12,008 bases of DNA, taken from NCBI GenBank assembly GCA_031279715.1, contig JAITHY010000148.1, positions 1 through 12,008 on the forward strand. Reading direction: 5' to 3'. Source of the DNA: Verrucomicrobiales bacterium (lineage in GTDB: Bacteria; Verrucomicrobiota; Verrucomicrobiia; Methylacidiphilales; JAAUTS01). The notes below the pieces were generated by a model. That model searched no databases. It had not been told where the DNA came from and saw only the letters and a program-made list of their open reading frames with translations. The translations under genes and the position numbers were made by a program. Positions 1 to 6,667 of this stretch are shown here, piece by piece. Position 1 is the stretch's first letter. Every line of letters starts with the position of its first letter.

Positions 1-629
1 ACGCGCGCGGATTGTTTCAGCGCGGCGGCGAATTGCACGGCGACCTGATACTCAGCGGCGCCCAGGTAGGCGTTGCGCGAACTGAGTGCCACCCCGTCAG
101 CGTCCCGCGCGATGGGAGCGCGGATGATTTTCACGGGAAAATTCAAGTCCCGCGCCATGCGTTCCAACACGTCACACTGTTGCGCGTCTTTTTGCCCGAA
201 AATTGCCGCGTCGGGTTGCACGATGTTAAATAACTTGGCCACCACCGTCGTCACCCCGTCAAAATGCCCCGGACGGAATGAGCCGCAGCGCCCCTTGGAA
301 AAATGCGACTCGCTGACCGTGACCGACGCATCGTCAGCGTGCAAATTTTTCGGCGCGAACAAAATATCCACGCCACTGTCAGCGGCCAGTTTTTGGTCGC
401 GGACAAACGGGCGGGGGTACTTGGAAAAATCCTCATTCGCGCCAAATTGCGCCGGGTTTACGTACACACTCATCACCACCACGTCACCGTGCCGCGCCGC
501 CAGCCGCGCCAGGCTCAGGTGTCCCTCGTGCAGCGCGCCCATCGTCGGCACCAGGACGATTTTTTTGCCCTGGCGCTTTAATCGCAAAGCTTCGCGTTGC
601 ATCCGCGCCGGATTTGGGATAATTTGCAT
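1..629 (-). CDS. panC: Pantoate--beta-alanine ligase (PanC), 3' end cut by window edge
   Basis: This enzyme joins pantoate and beta-alanine at the cost of ATP in the cytoplasm, the last step of pantothenate (CoA precursor) synthesis. About 209 N-terminal residues are visible; the family is usually near 280, so roughly the last quarter lies beyond base 1. Reading the minus strand from ATG at 629 gives MQIIPNPARM, then the nucleotide-binding PTMGALHEGH (about residues 28-37, with the HxGH pair), VNPAQFG, RPGHFDGVTTVVAKLFN, FGQKDAQQ and LSSRN, all PanC signatures in the expected order. A second in-frame ATG at 602 (codon 10) would remove the conserved QII start, so 629 is preferred. No clear Shine-Dalgarno site is visible. 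The gene is divergent from dapL with only 23 bp between start codons. Identification is firm; the C-terminus cannot be judged. Confidence 0.96.
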   Translation of the reverse strand, partial: MQIIPNPARMQREALRLKRQGKKIVLVPTMGALHEGHLSLARLAARHGDVVVMSVYVNPAQFGANEDFSKYPRPFVRDQKLAADSGVDILFAPKNLHADDASVTVSESHFSKGRCGSFRPGHFDGVTTVVAKLFNIVQPDAAIFGQKDAQQCDVLERMARDLNFPVKIIRAPIARDADGVALSSRNAYLGAAEYQVAVQFAAALKQSAR

Positions 630-652
630 GTTTGTTTAACGAAAGAATATAG

Positions 653-1897
653 ATGTCAACCAGCTACATACAAAACTTATTTGCGGACCGAATCGGCGGA
701 AAACGTTACGGTCTGGACACCGCCATTTATAAATTTGAAAAAATCAAGCGCGCCAAACGCGCGGCGCAGCAGGAGCGTCCCGATGTGGAATTGTTCGACC
801 TCGGCGTGGGCGAGCCGGATGAGAAGGCGTTCCCCGAAGTCTTGCGCGCGCTGACGGTCGAGGCGGCGAAGCCGGAGAATCGGGGCTACGCTGACAATGG
901 CGGAACGCCGTTGAAGCAAGCCGCCGCGCGGTATTTGAAAAAACTTTGCGGCGTCGAGTTGAATCCCGACACGCAAATTTTGCACTCCATCGGCAGCAAG
1001 GCGGCGCTGGGCATCCTGCCCGCCGCGCTCATCAATCCGGGCGACGTGGCGCTGATGACGACGCCCGGTTATCCGGTGTTCGGCACACACGCGAAATATT
1101 ACGGCGGCATTGTTCACAATTTGCCGCTGACGGCGGAAAACAATTTCCTGCCTGACCTCGACGGCATCCCCGCTGATATTCTCGCCAGGGCCAAGACGCT
1201 GGTCATCAACTATCCAAACAACCCGACGGGCGCGAGCGCGACGCCGGAGTTTTTCGCCAAAGTTGTGGCGTTTGCGCGGCAACACGGCATCGTGGTTATC
1301 CACGACGCCGCCTACGCCGCGCTGGTGTTCGCGGGCAAACCGCTGAGCTTCCTCGCCACGCCGGGCGCGCTGGAGGTCGGCATTGAGTTGCATTCCACCA
1401 GCAAGTCTTTTAACATGACGGGCTGGCGCTGCGGCTTCGTCGCGGGCAATGAACTGCTGGTCAAGGCTTACGGCGATGTGAAGGACAACACCGACAGCGG
1501 GCAATTCCTTGGCATCCAAAACGCCGCCGCGCACGCCTTCGACCATCCTGAAATCACCGGGCAAATCGCGGCCAAATATTCCCGAAGGATGGATTGGCTG
1601 GTTACCGCGTTGAACAAAATCGGCTTCCGCGCGCGGAAACCGCAAGGCTCGTTCTTCCTCTACGTCGCCGCGCCGAAACGCGCGGTCGCCGCTGACGGTC
1701 ATGCCATTGAGTTCGCTGACGGCGAGGATTTTTCGCAATGGCTCATCCGTGAGCACAGCATCTCAACGGTGCCGTGGGACGACGCCGGCGCGTATGTGAG
1801 ATTCAGCGTCACTTTCCAAGCCCCGACACAGGCTGACGAACAGCGGGTCATTGAGGCGCTGGCGGTCAGGCTCTCGCGTTACAAGCTGGAGTTTTAA
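653..1897 (+). CDS. dapL: LL-diaminopimelate aminotransferase (DapL)
   Basis: A PLP-dependent class I/II aminotransferase that converts tetrahydrodipicolinate and glutamate directly to LL-diaminopimelate, bypassing the succinylase and acetylase branches of lysine and peptidoglycan synthesis. The 414-residue length fits the family. Visible features are IGGKRYGLDTAIYKFEKIKR near the N-terminus, the PDEKAFP segment, the NYPNNPTG loop (residues 186-193), HDAAYA with the cofactor-binding Asp218 and Tyr221, and HSTSKSFNMTGWRCGF with the probable Schiff-base Lys251. The wording of the N-terminus and of the SKSFNMTGWR block separates DapL from ordinary aspartate aminotransferases. ATG 653 follows a weak purine stretch (GAAAGAA). 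The gene is divergent from panC and converges on plsC, sharing the bases TTAA with its stop codon. The substrate call rests on family resemblance; the DapL1 or DapL2 subtype is not resolved here. Confidence 0.93.
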   Translation: MSTSYIQNLFADRIGGKRYGLDTAIYKFEKIKRAKRAAQQERPDVELFDLGVGEPDEKAFPEVLRALTVEAAKPENRGYADNGGTPLKQAAARYLKKLCGVELNPDTQILHSIGSKAALGILPAALINPGDVALMTTPGYPVFGTHAKYYGGIVHNLPLTAENNFLPDLDGIPADILARAKTLVINYPNNPTGASATPEFFAKVVAFARQHGIVVIHDAAYAALVFAGKPLSFLATPGALEVGIELHSTSKSFNMTGWRCGFVAGNELLVKAYGDVKDNTDSGQFLGIQNAAAHAFDHPEITGQIAAKYSRRMDWLVTALNKIGFRARKPQGSFFLYVAAPKRAVAADGHAIEFADGEDFSQWLIREHSISTVPWDDAGAYVRFSVTFQAPTQADEQRVIEALAVRLSRYKLEF

Positions 1898-2505
1898 TCC
1901 TTCACCGTCAGCGCGGTGACGGCGGCCATCACCTCGTTGCTGATGGCTTGATAGTTTTTGGTTTTGAGGTGGGGGGAGTTGGCGAAGGACAGCGGCGCGC
2001 CATACACCACCGTCAGCGGCGTGAACAGCCTGGGCCTCCCGTTGCGCGGCCACGCGGCGTAGGCGCCGAAAATCCGCGCGGGCACCACGAGCGCGCCGCT
2101 CCTGGCAATGGCGAGGCCGAGACCGGGTGCGGCGGGTTGCGGGTTGCCGTCAAGCGTGCGGCTGCCTTCAGGGAAGAGCAGCACGCCGTCGCCGCGCTTG
2201 GCGGCATCAATGATGCGTTTCAAGCCGGCCATGTCGGGCTTTTCCTGGTCAACGGGCAGGGCGCGGATGGAGGGCAGAATTTTGTCCATGATGGGCGGCG
2301 TGAACAGCGTCTTGCGGGCAAGGAAAAACAGGGTTCGCTCAATTTCGCAACCCACGGCGGGCGGGTCGAAAAAGCTTTCGTGATTGGCAGCGATGAAAAA
2401 TCCGCCGGTGGCCGGAATGTTGTCCAGGCCCGCGACGCGGAAGTTGTGAAACAGCCGGAAATAAATCTGGCACAAGCCGCGACAAAATCGAAACCAACCG
2501 TCCAT
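1894..2505 (-). CDS. plsC: 1-acyl-sn-glycerol-3-phosphate acyltransferase (PlsC family)
   Basis: This is a lysophosphatidate acyltransferase of the PlsC/AGPAT family, which transfers an acyl chain to lysophosphatidic acid to make phosphatidic acid at the inner membrane. The 203-residue product has the catalytic HX4D motif as NHESFFD (His42 to Asp47) and the substrate-binding FPEGSRT motif (residues 111-117) with the usual spacing. The N-terminus (FRFCRGLCQIYFRLFHNF) is amphipathic to hydrophobic and could contact the membrane, but no long transmembrane segment is clear. The start ATG at 2505 lies two bases after the cmk stop (TAA-TT-ATG), so the two are surely co-transcribed and perhaps translationally coupled. 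It is the last gene of the minus-strand operon, and its stop overlaps that of convergent dapL. The acyl-donor type cannot be read from sequence; some PlsC-like proteins act on other lysolipids. Confidence 0.92.
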   Translation of the reverse strand: MDGWFRFCRGLCQIYFRLFHNFRVAGLDNIPATGGFFIAANHESFFDPPAVGCEIERTLFFLARKTLFTPPIMDKILPSIRALPVDQEKPDMAGLKRIIDAAKRGDGVLLFPEGSRTLDGNPQPAAPGLGLAIARSGALVVPARIFGAYAAWPRNGRPRLFTPLTVVYGAPLSFANSPHLKTKNYQAISNEVMAAVTALTVKD

Positions 2506-2507
2506 AA

Positions 2508-3170
2508 TTACAAAGCGTCAACTTTTTTCGCTGACAGCCCGCGTTCACGGCAGAGCCGCAGGATTTTTTCCACAATCATGTCCGCGTCATCGTAAGTGGC
2601 GTCCACCAGGATGGCGTCCGCCGCCTTGGTCAGCGGGGCGACGGCGCGGGAAGAGTCGACTTTGTCGCGGTTGGCGACAGTGTCAGCCTGCCCCTGTTGC
2701 TGACGGCGTTGGGCGCGGATGAGCGGGTCGGCGTCGAGAAAAAATTTGAACACGGTGTCGGTGAAAACGACGGTGCCGATGTCGCGCCCTTCCATCACCA
2801 GCGGTGACAGGTTGCGGAGTTTGCGTTGCTCGATGACCAGTTTTTCCCGCAGCTCGGGAATGGCGGCAATCCGGGACACGGCGGTGTTGACGCGTTCCTC
2901 GCGAATAAACGGCGCGGGGTCGCGCCCGTCGAGTTTCATGTGAACCGCGCCACCGCTGATGGTGAGTTCAAACGGTGCGCTTTCCACCAGGCCGCTGACG
3001 CTCACGCGGTCGGCGGGGTCGGTGTTTTTCTCCAACGCCAGCCACGCGAATGCGCGGTACATCGCGCCGGTGTCCACGTACGTGAAATTTAACTTCGCGG
3101 CCAGCCTGCGCGCCACGGTGCTTTTGCCCGAAGCGGCGGGGCCATCAATGGCGACTACGGGATTCAACAT
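2508..3170 (-). CDS. cmk: Cytidylate kinase (CMP kinase)
   Basis: A cytoplasmic nucleoside monophosphate kinase that phosphorylates CMP and dCMP with ATP, feeding RNA, DNA and CDP-lipid synthesis. The 220 residues match the usual bacterial length (220-230). The N-terminus VVAIDGPAASGKSTVAR holds the P-loop (GPAASGKST, residues 10-18), followed by the substrate-binding VDTGAMYRA. MEGRDIGTVVF and FFLDADPLIRAQRR are the characteristic NMP-binding and lid-region blocks of Cmk. The ATG at 3170 starts 29 bp after the aroA stop; the spacer holds a hairpin. The gene sits between aroA and plsC, an order seen in many bacteria (aroA-cmk). It carries five GCTGAC motif copies in mixed orientation. Identity is not in doubt. 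Confidence 0.96.
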   Translation of the reverse strand: MLNPVVAIDGPAASGKSTVARRLAAKLNFTYVDTGAMYRAFAWLALEKNTDPADRVSVSGLVESAPFELTISGGAVHMKLDGRDPAPFIREERVNTAVSRIAAIPELREKLVIEQRKLRNLSPLVMEGRDIGTVVFTDTVFKFFLDADPLIRAQRRQQQGQADTVANRDKVDSSRAVAPLTKAADAILVDATYDDADMIVEKILRLCRERGLSAKKVDAL

Positions 3171-3192
3171 AATTTTTGTTGTCCGCCAAACA

Positions 3193-3218
3193 CGCCAAAT
3201 TACTTTTGGCGTTTTTTT
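3193..3218 (+). terminator. Terminator-like hairpin overlapping the aroA stop codon
   Basis: On the plus strand CGCCAAA (3193-3199) pairs with TTTGGCG (3205-3211) over a five-base loop, and seven T residues follow (3212-3218). This is the form of a rho-independent terminator pointing rightward. A second copy of CGCCAAA at 3184-3190 could compete for the same right arm. The only plus-strand gene upstream is dapL, 1.3 kb away, so the target would be antisense transcription entering aroA. On the minus strand the same hairpin encloses the aroA stop (TAA, 3202-3200) and has no U-tract after it, so it should not end the aroA-cmk transcript there but might protect RNA or slow ribosomes. The structure is seen; the function is a guess. 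Confidence 0.4.
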
Positions 3219-4600
3219 GTGTTTTGCGCGGGCATCCTTTCTGTTTTCGGTTTAACCAATCGTTTTACACCGCTCACCAGTCCGGCGCCGATGCGGAATT
3301 TTCCAGCGATATCGCCCGCCATGAGTTGCTCCAAATGCGCCTCAAATGCCGGGTATGAAGTTTTGATGCACGCCGTATCCTCAATGCGCGACTCACCGTC
3401 AGCGAACAACCCCAGCACCGCGAACGCCATCGCAATCCGGTGGTCGCCGCGGCTCTCAACCCCGGCGGCGCGGATCGGGTTGCCGCCGTGAATAATCATC
3501 CCGTCCGGCTGTTCCTCCACGTCAACGCCGAACTCGCGCAAATGGCGCGACACCGTGGCGATTCGATCAGACTCCTTGAGCCGCAATTCCCGCGCGTCCT
3601 TGATGACCGTCTGACCGTCAGCGAGGGCGCCCGCCACCGCGATAATCGGCAACTCATCAATCAAATTCGGAATTTCCGCGCCGCTGACGGTCGTGCCGCG
3701 CAACTTGCCGCCCTCCTCAATCCGCAGCGTGCCGTACGGCTCGAAATCAGTGCACTCAACGTTTTCCTTAATCTGCGCGCCCATCCGCATCAACACGTTT
3801 AGCAACGCCGTCCGCGTCGGGTTCAGCCCGACTTTGGTCAGCCGCAGCCGCGCGCCGGGCAGCGCCGCCGCCGCCACCAGCCAGAACGCCGCCGATGAGA
3901 AATCACCGGGCACGTGCAAATTTTTTCCGTTGAGCGTCGTGTCGCCGTAAATTTCAACGCGCCGCCCGCCCAGGCGAATGCTCGCGCCGAAATGTTGCAA
4001 CATTCGCTCCGTGTGGTCGCGGCACACCTCCGGTTGCTCCACCACTGTCAGCCCCGGCGTCTGCAAGCCGGCCAGCAGGATGGCGGACTTGAGTTGCGCG
4101 CTGGCGACGGGCATTTGGTAATGAATGGGTTTGAGCGCCGCGCCGTTGACCGTCAGCGGCGGCCGCATATTCTCGCCCTCGCACGTGAGCGTCGCGCCCA
4201 TGAGCGTCAGCGGCTCAACAATGCGCCTCATCGGACGCCGGCTCAGCGAGGCGTCTCCGAAAAAGCGCGTCGTGAACGGCTGCCCCGCGACGAGGCCGGC
4301 GAGCAGGCGGATGGTCGTGCCGGAGTTGCCGCAGTCCAGCGGCTCCAGCGGCGCGCGCAATTTTCCGCCGCGTCCGCTGACGATGTAACTGGTGCGGTCA
4401 ATGGTTTCAATCTCCACCCCCATCGCCTGCATGGCTGACAGTGACGCGAGGCAATCCTCGCTGGACAAAAAACCGGTGATGCGTGTCTCACCGTCAGCGA
4501 ACCCGCCGAGCATGACAGAGCGGTGCGAAATGCTTTTGTCGCCCGGAACTTGCAATTCCGCGTTGAGGCGACGGGTCGGGTGAATTTTGAGGTGGGCCAT
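3200..4600 (-). CDS. aroA: 3-phosphoshikimate 1-carboxyvinyltransferase (EPSP synthase)
   Basis: Transfers the enolpyruvyl group of phosphoenolpyruvate to shikimate 3-phosphate, the sixth step to chorismate, in the cytoplasm. Visible blocks are VPGDKSISHRS (residues 18-28, shikimate-phosphate and PEP contacts), LDCGNSGTTIRLL (88-100, closer in wording to Bacillus-type than to E. coli-type enzymes), SLSRRPMRR (118-126), IDELPIIAVAGALADG and ELRLKESDRI with the active-site Lys-Glu pair, then SRGDHRIAMA. The protein has 466 residues against about 430 usual, and the excess is a basic C-terminal tail of about 36 residues after the normal end near FEAHLEQLM, finishing KKRQK. ATG 4600 gives the expected MAHLKIHPTRRLNAELQVPGDK lead. 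The gene sits 46 bp downstream of tyrA and 29 bp upstream of cmk. Identification is firm. Confidence 0.96.
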   Translation of the reverse strand: MAHLKIHPTRRLNAELQVPGDKSISHRSVMLGGFADGETRITGFLSSEDCLASLSAMQAMGVEIETIDRTSYIVSGRGGKLRAPLEPLDCGNSGTTIRLLAGLVAGQPFTTRFFGDASLSRRPMRRIVEPLTLMGATLTCEGENMRPPLTVNGAALKPIHYQMPVASAQLKSAILLAGLQTPGLTVVEQPEVCRDHTERMLQHFGASIRLGGRRVEIYGDTTLNGKNLHVPGDFSSAAFWLVAAAALPGARLRLTKVGLNPTRTALLNVLMRMGAQIKENVECTDFEPYGTLRIEEGGKLRGTTVSGAEIPNLIDELPIIAVAGALADGQTVIKDARELRLKESDRIATVSRHLREFGVDVEEQPDGMIIHGGNPIRAAGVESRGDHRIAMAFAVLGLFADGESRIEDTACIKTSYPAFEAHLEQLMAGDIAGKFRIGAGLVSGVKRLVKPKTERMPAQNTKKRQK

Positions 4601-4613
4601 AAACCGGATATTA

Positions 4614-4643
4614 AATCATGGATTGACGCGGATGGACACGGAT
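4614..4643 (-). repeat. Three tandem 10-bp units in the tyrA-aroA spacer
   Basis: Read on the minus strand the 46-bp spacer holds ATCCGTGTCC (4643-4634), ATCCGCGTCA (4633-4624) and ATCCATGATT (4623-4614), three degenerate units in direct tandem, each one helical turn long. The first two units match at 8 of 10 positions, and all three begin ATCC. Short ATCCGTGTC-type strings recur in spacers of many bacterial genomes to my knowledge, so this is probably a small dispersed intergenic repeat rather than a gene-specific operator. No hairpin or promoter is evident in it. Confidence 0.6.
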
Positions 4644-4646
4644 TTT

Positions 4647-5486
4647 TTAAAATAACCCGCGCCGCTTTTGGTTGGCGGCGGCGAGCAATTCGAGCAATTT
4701 GATGCCGTCGCCGCCTTCCAGAATCTCGCGCGCGGACTGGATTTCGGATTGTAATTTGACCAGGGCGCTGAGGATGGCTTGATGGTTGGCCTTGAGAATG
4801 TCCACCCACAATTCCGGCGGCCCGGCGGCGACGCGCGTGGTGTCGCGGAATCCGGGGCCGGCGACGCGCAGACTTTCCGCGCTGACAGTGTTCACCAGCA
4901 GCGTGGCGAGCAGGTGCGGGAGGTGGCTGATTTGCGCGACGTGCGCGTCGTGCTCCTCCGGCGTGAGCGTCAGCGTGCGGCTGCCAAGCGATTCCCAAAA
5001 CGCGCGCAGTCCGGCGACGGTGTGAGCCTCAGCGTCCGGCGCGGGTGTGATGATGGTCACGGCGTTTTCAAACAAATCGTCGCGCGCCGCCTCAAGGCCC
5101 GACTGCTCGCTGCCCGCCATCGGGTGCGAGCCGGTCCAGCGCGCTTTGTTGAGCAACAGCGGCGACAGCGCGGCGTGCACGGGCGCCTTCACGCTGCCGA
5201 CGTCGGTTACCAGCGCGTCGCGTTTCAGCGCGGGCAGCATTTGTTGGGCCAGCTCCGCCATCGCGGGCACGGGCGGGCACAGGATGACGAGGTCACTGTC
5301 AGCGACGGCGGCGGCGGGCGTCGCGCAAACCTCATCGGCCAGTTTTGCGTCGCTGAGGGCCAGCCGCGTTTCCTCGCGCCGCGCCCAGGCCTTGAGCGTC
5401 AGCGCCGGATTTTTTTTTCGCAGCGTTTTTAAAATCGAGCCGCCCAGCAAGCCCGGGGCGAGGACGCTGACGGTCATCAATTTCAC
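4647..5486 (-). CDS. tyrA: Prephenate/arogenate dehydrogenase (TyrA family)
   Basis: Oxidatively decarboxylates prephenate or arogenate with NAD(P), committing carbon to tyrosine. The chosen GTG start at 5486 overlaps the hisC stop in a GTGA tetranucleotide, typical of translational coupling, and gives 279 residues beginning MKLMTVSVLAPGLLGGS; an in-frame ATG at 5477 (codon 4) is the alternative. The nucleotide-binding loop reads A-P-G-L-L-G, so the first Gly of the usual GxGxxG is Ala. Strong family blocks follow: VTDVGSVK, TGSHPMAGSEQSGLE, and the catalytic-region EHDAHVAQISHLPHLLA. There is no chorismate mutase or ACT domain, so this is the short monofunctional form. A run of nine A residues in the coding strand (5410-5418) falls in LRKKNP near the start. 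Prephenate versus arogenate preference cannot be told from sequence. Confidence 0.92.
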   Translation of the reverse strand: MKLMTVSVLAPGLLGGSILKTLRKKNPALTLKAWARREETRLALSDAKLADEVCATPAAAVADSDLVILCPPVPAMAELAQQMLPALKRDALVTDVGSVKAPVHAALSPLLLNKARWTGSHPMAGSEQSGLEAARDDLFENAVTIITPAPDAEAHTVAGLRAFWESLGSRTLTLTPEEHDAHVAQISHLPHLLATLLVNTVSAESLRVAGPGFRDTTRVAAGPPELWVDILKANHQAILSALVKLQSEIQSAREILEGGDGIKLLELLAAANQKRRGLF

Positions 5487-6574
5487 AGCACCCCCGCCAG
5501 CGCGCGCTCGAATTTTTCCATCTCCGCCGGCGTGCCGATGGTGACGCGAATCCACTCCGGCAGGCCGTAGCTTTTCATGCAGCGCACGATGACGCCGCGT
5601 TTTTGCAATTCGACAAACACGCGCCGCGAGTCGCTGACGTTGAGCATCATGAAGTTCGCGTGCGAGGGGACGCTGGCGATGCCGCGTTCCCTGGCGAATT
5701 GTTCCAGCCGCGCCAGGCCGGCGAAGTTCAACTCGCGCGTGCGCCGCTCGTGCTCAGTGTCAGCGACCGCGGCGAGCGTCGCGGCTTGCGCCATGGCGTT
5801 GATGTTGAACGGCTGGCGGCAGCGTTGCAGGACGCTGATGAGGTCGTGATTGGCCAAACCGTAGCCGATGCGCAGGCCGGCGAGTCCCTGGATTTTTGAG
5901 AATGTGCGTGTTGCGACGATATTGTGGCCGCGCCGAATCCAGTCCAGCGTCGGCGGCGGGTTTTCGCAAAATTCGTAGTATGCCTCGTCGAGCACGACGA
6001 CGATGTTTTCCGGCACGCTGACGATGAACTTTTCCAGCGCCTCATTGTCAGCGCGTGTTCCCGTCGGATTGTTGGGATTTGTGACGAACACCAATTTTGT
6101 GTCGGAGCGGATGGCGGCGCGCATTGCGTCAAGGTCGTGGGCGAAATTTTGGTCCGGCGCCTCGATGAACTCCACATCGAACAACTCCGCCATCAACTTG
6201 TACACCGCGAAACTGTAACGGCTTGCCACCACGCTGCTCCTGCCGCGTTGCGTGAAGCCGTGAAACAGAAACTCGATGATTTCATTCGAGCCGTTGCCGA
6301 GGATGAGATTCTGATATTCCACGCCTTGTTTTTTGGCAATGGCCGAGGCGAGTTCAAACGACGCGCCATCGGGGTAAATATGCATTTTGCCGGCGGCTTG
6401 TTTCATCGCCTCCACCGCCAGCGGCGAGGGGCCAAGCGGATTCTCGTTGGACGCGAGTTTGACGATGGTCAGCGGGTCGAGGCCGAGTTCGCGGGCGACT
6501 TCCTCAATCGGCTTTCCCGGCTCGTACACGTGCAGTGATTTCAAGTTGGCGTTGGCAAAATTCCAGACTGGCAT
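5483..6574 (-). CDS. hisC: Histidinol-phosphate aminotransferase
   Basis: PLP-dependent class I/II aminotransferase interconverting imidazole-acetol phosphate and histidinol phosphate in histidine synthesis; family members beside tyrA often also transaminate aromatic amino-acid precursors. With the ATG at 6574 the product is 363 residues and begins MPVWNFANANLKSLHVYEPG; a TTG ten codons upstream (6604) keeps the frame but adds unconserved residues, and neither start has a clear ribosome site. Features are GKPIEEVARELG, LASNENPLGPSP (residues 40-51), LGNGSNEII, the VTNPNNPTG loop, LDEAYYEF, and TRTFSKIQGLAGLRIGYG with probable Schiff-base Lys227. Position 229 is Gln where an aromatic residue is more usual. 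First gene of the minus-strand operon hisC-tyrA-aroA-cmk-plsC, divergent from the 6668 gene. The alternative label would be a broader aromatic aminotransferase. Confidence 0.93.
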   Translation of the reverse strand: MPVWNFANANLKSLHVYEPGKPIEEVARELGLDPLTIVKLASNENPLGPSPLAVEAMKQAAGKMHIYPDGASFELASAIAKKQGVEYQNLILGNGSNEIIEFLFHGFTQRGRSSVVASRYSFAVYKLMAELFDVEFIEAPDQNFAHDLDAMRAAIRSDTKLVFVTNPNNPTGTRADNEALEKFIVSVPENIVVVLDEAYYEFCENPPPTLDWIRRGHNIVATRTFSKIQGLAGLRIGYGLANHDLISVLQRCRQPFNINAMAQAATLAAVADTEHERRTRELNFAGLARLEQFARERGIASVPSHANFMMLNVSDSRRVFVELQKRGVIVRCMKSYGLPEWIRVTIGTPAEMEKFERALAGVL

Positions 6575-6667
6575 AGGGTTGGTAAAATAGCGGGCCAGTT
6601 TCAAAATTCAAACGCCAAATAAATTTCTAATTTCAAAACAGGATGAAAATGCTAGCTTCGCGGCGTG
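6575..6667. promoter_or_regulatory. AT-rich divergent spacer between hisC and the 6668 gene
   Basis: This 93-bp stretch is visibly AT-rich (for example 6603-6640) in an otherwise GC-rich window and lies between two divergent starts, so it most likely holds the promoters of both the amino-acid operon and the two envelope-protein genes. I found no convincing -35/-10 pair with near-consensus bases in either direction, and no attenuator-like leader peptide or riboswitch. A minus-strand TTGAAA (about 6634-6639) followed at 17 bp by GTTTGA is the best weak candidate for hisC. Confidence 0.4.

Noticed and set aside
654..659. Perfect TTGACA on the minus strand, a possible panC -35 box
   Set aside because: No acceptable -10 box lies 15-19 bp downstream, and initiation would fall at or past the panC ATG. 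It also overlaps the dapL start codon.
677..1756. Long open frame on the minus strand opposite dapL (359 codons)
   Set aside because: Its translation is Arg-rich and low in recognisable motifs, and it lies fully opposite a gene with clear family signatures. Such frames are expected in GC-rich genes where the opposite strand has few stops.
1902..1919. Inverted repeat TCACCG/CGGTGA just after the dapL stop, a possible terminator
   Set aside because: The stem is only six base pairs, has no T-tract on either side, and lies in plsC coding sequence; its left arm and loop contain a copy of the iterated GCTGAC motif.
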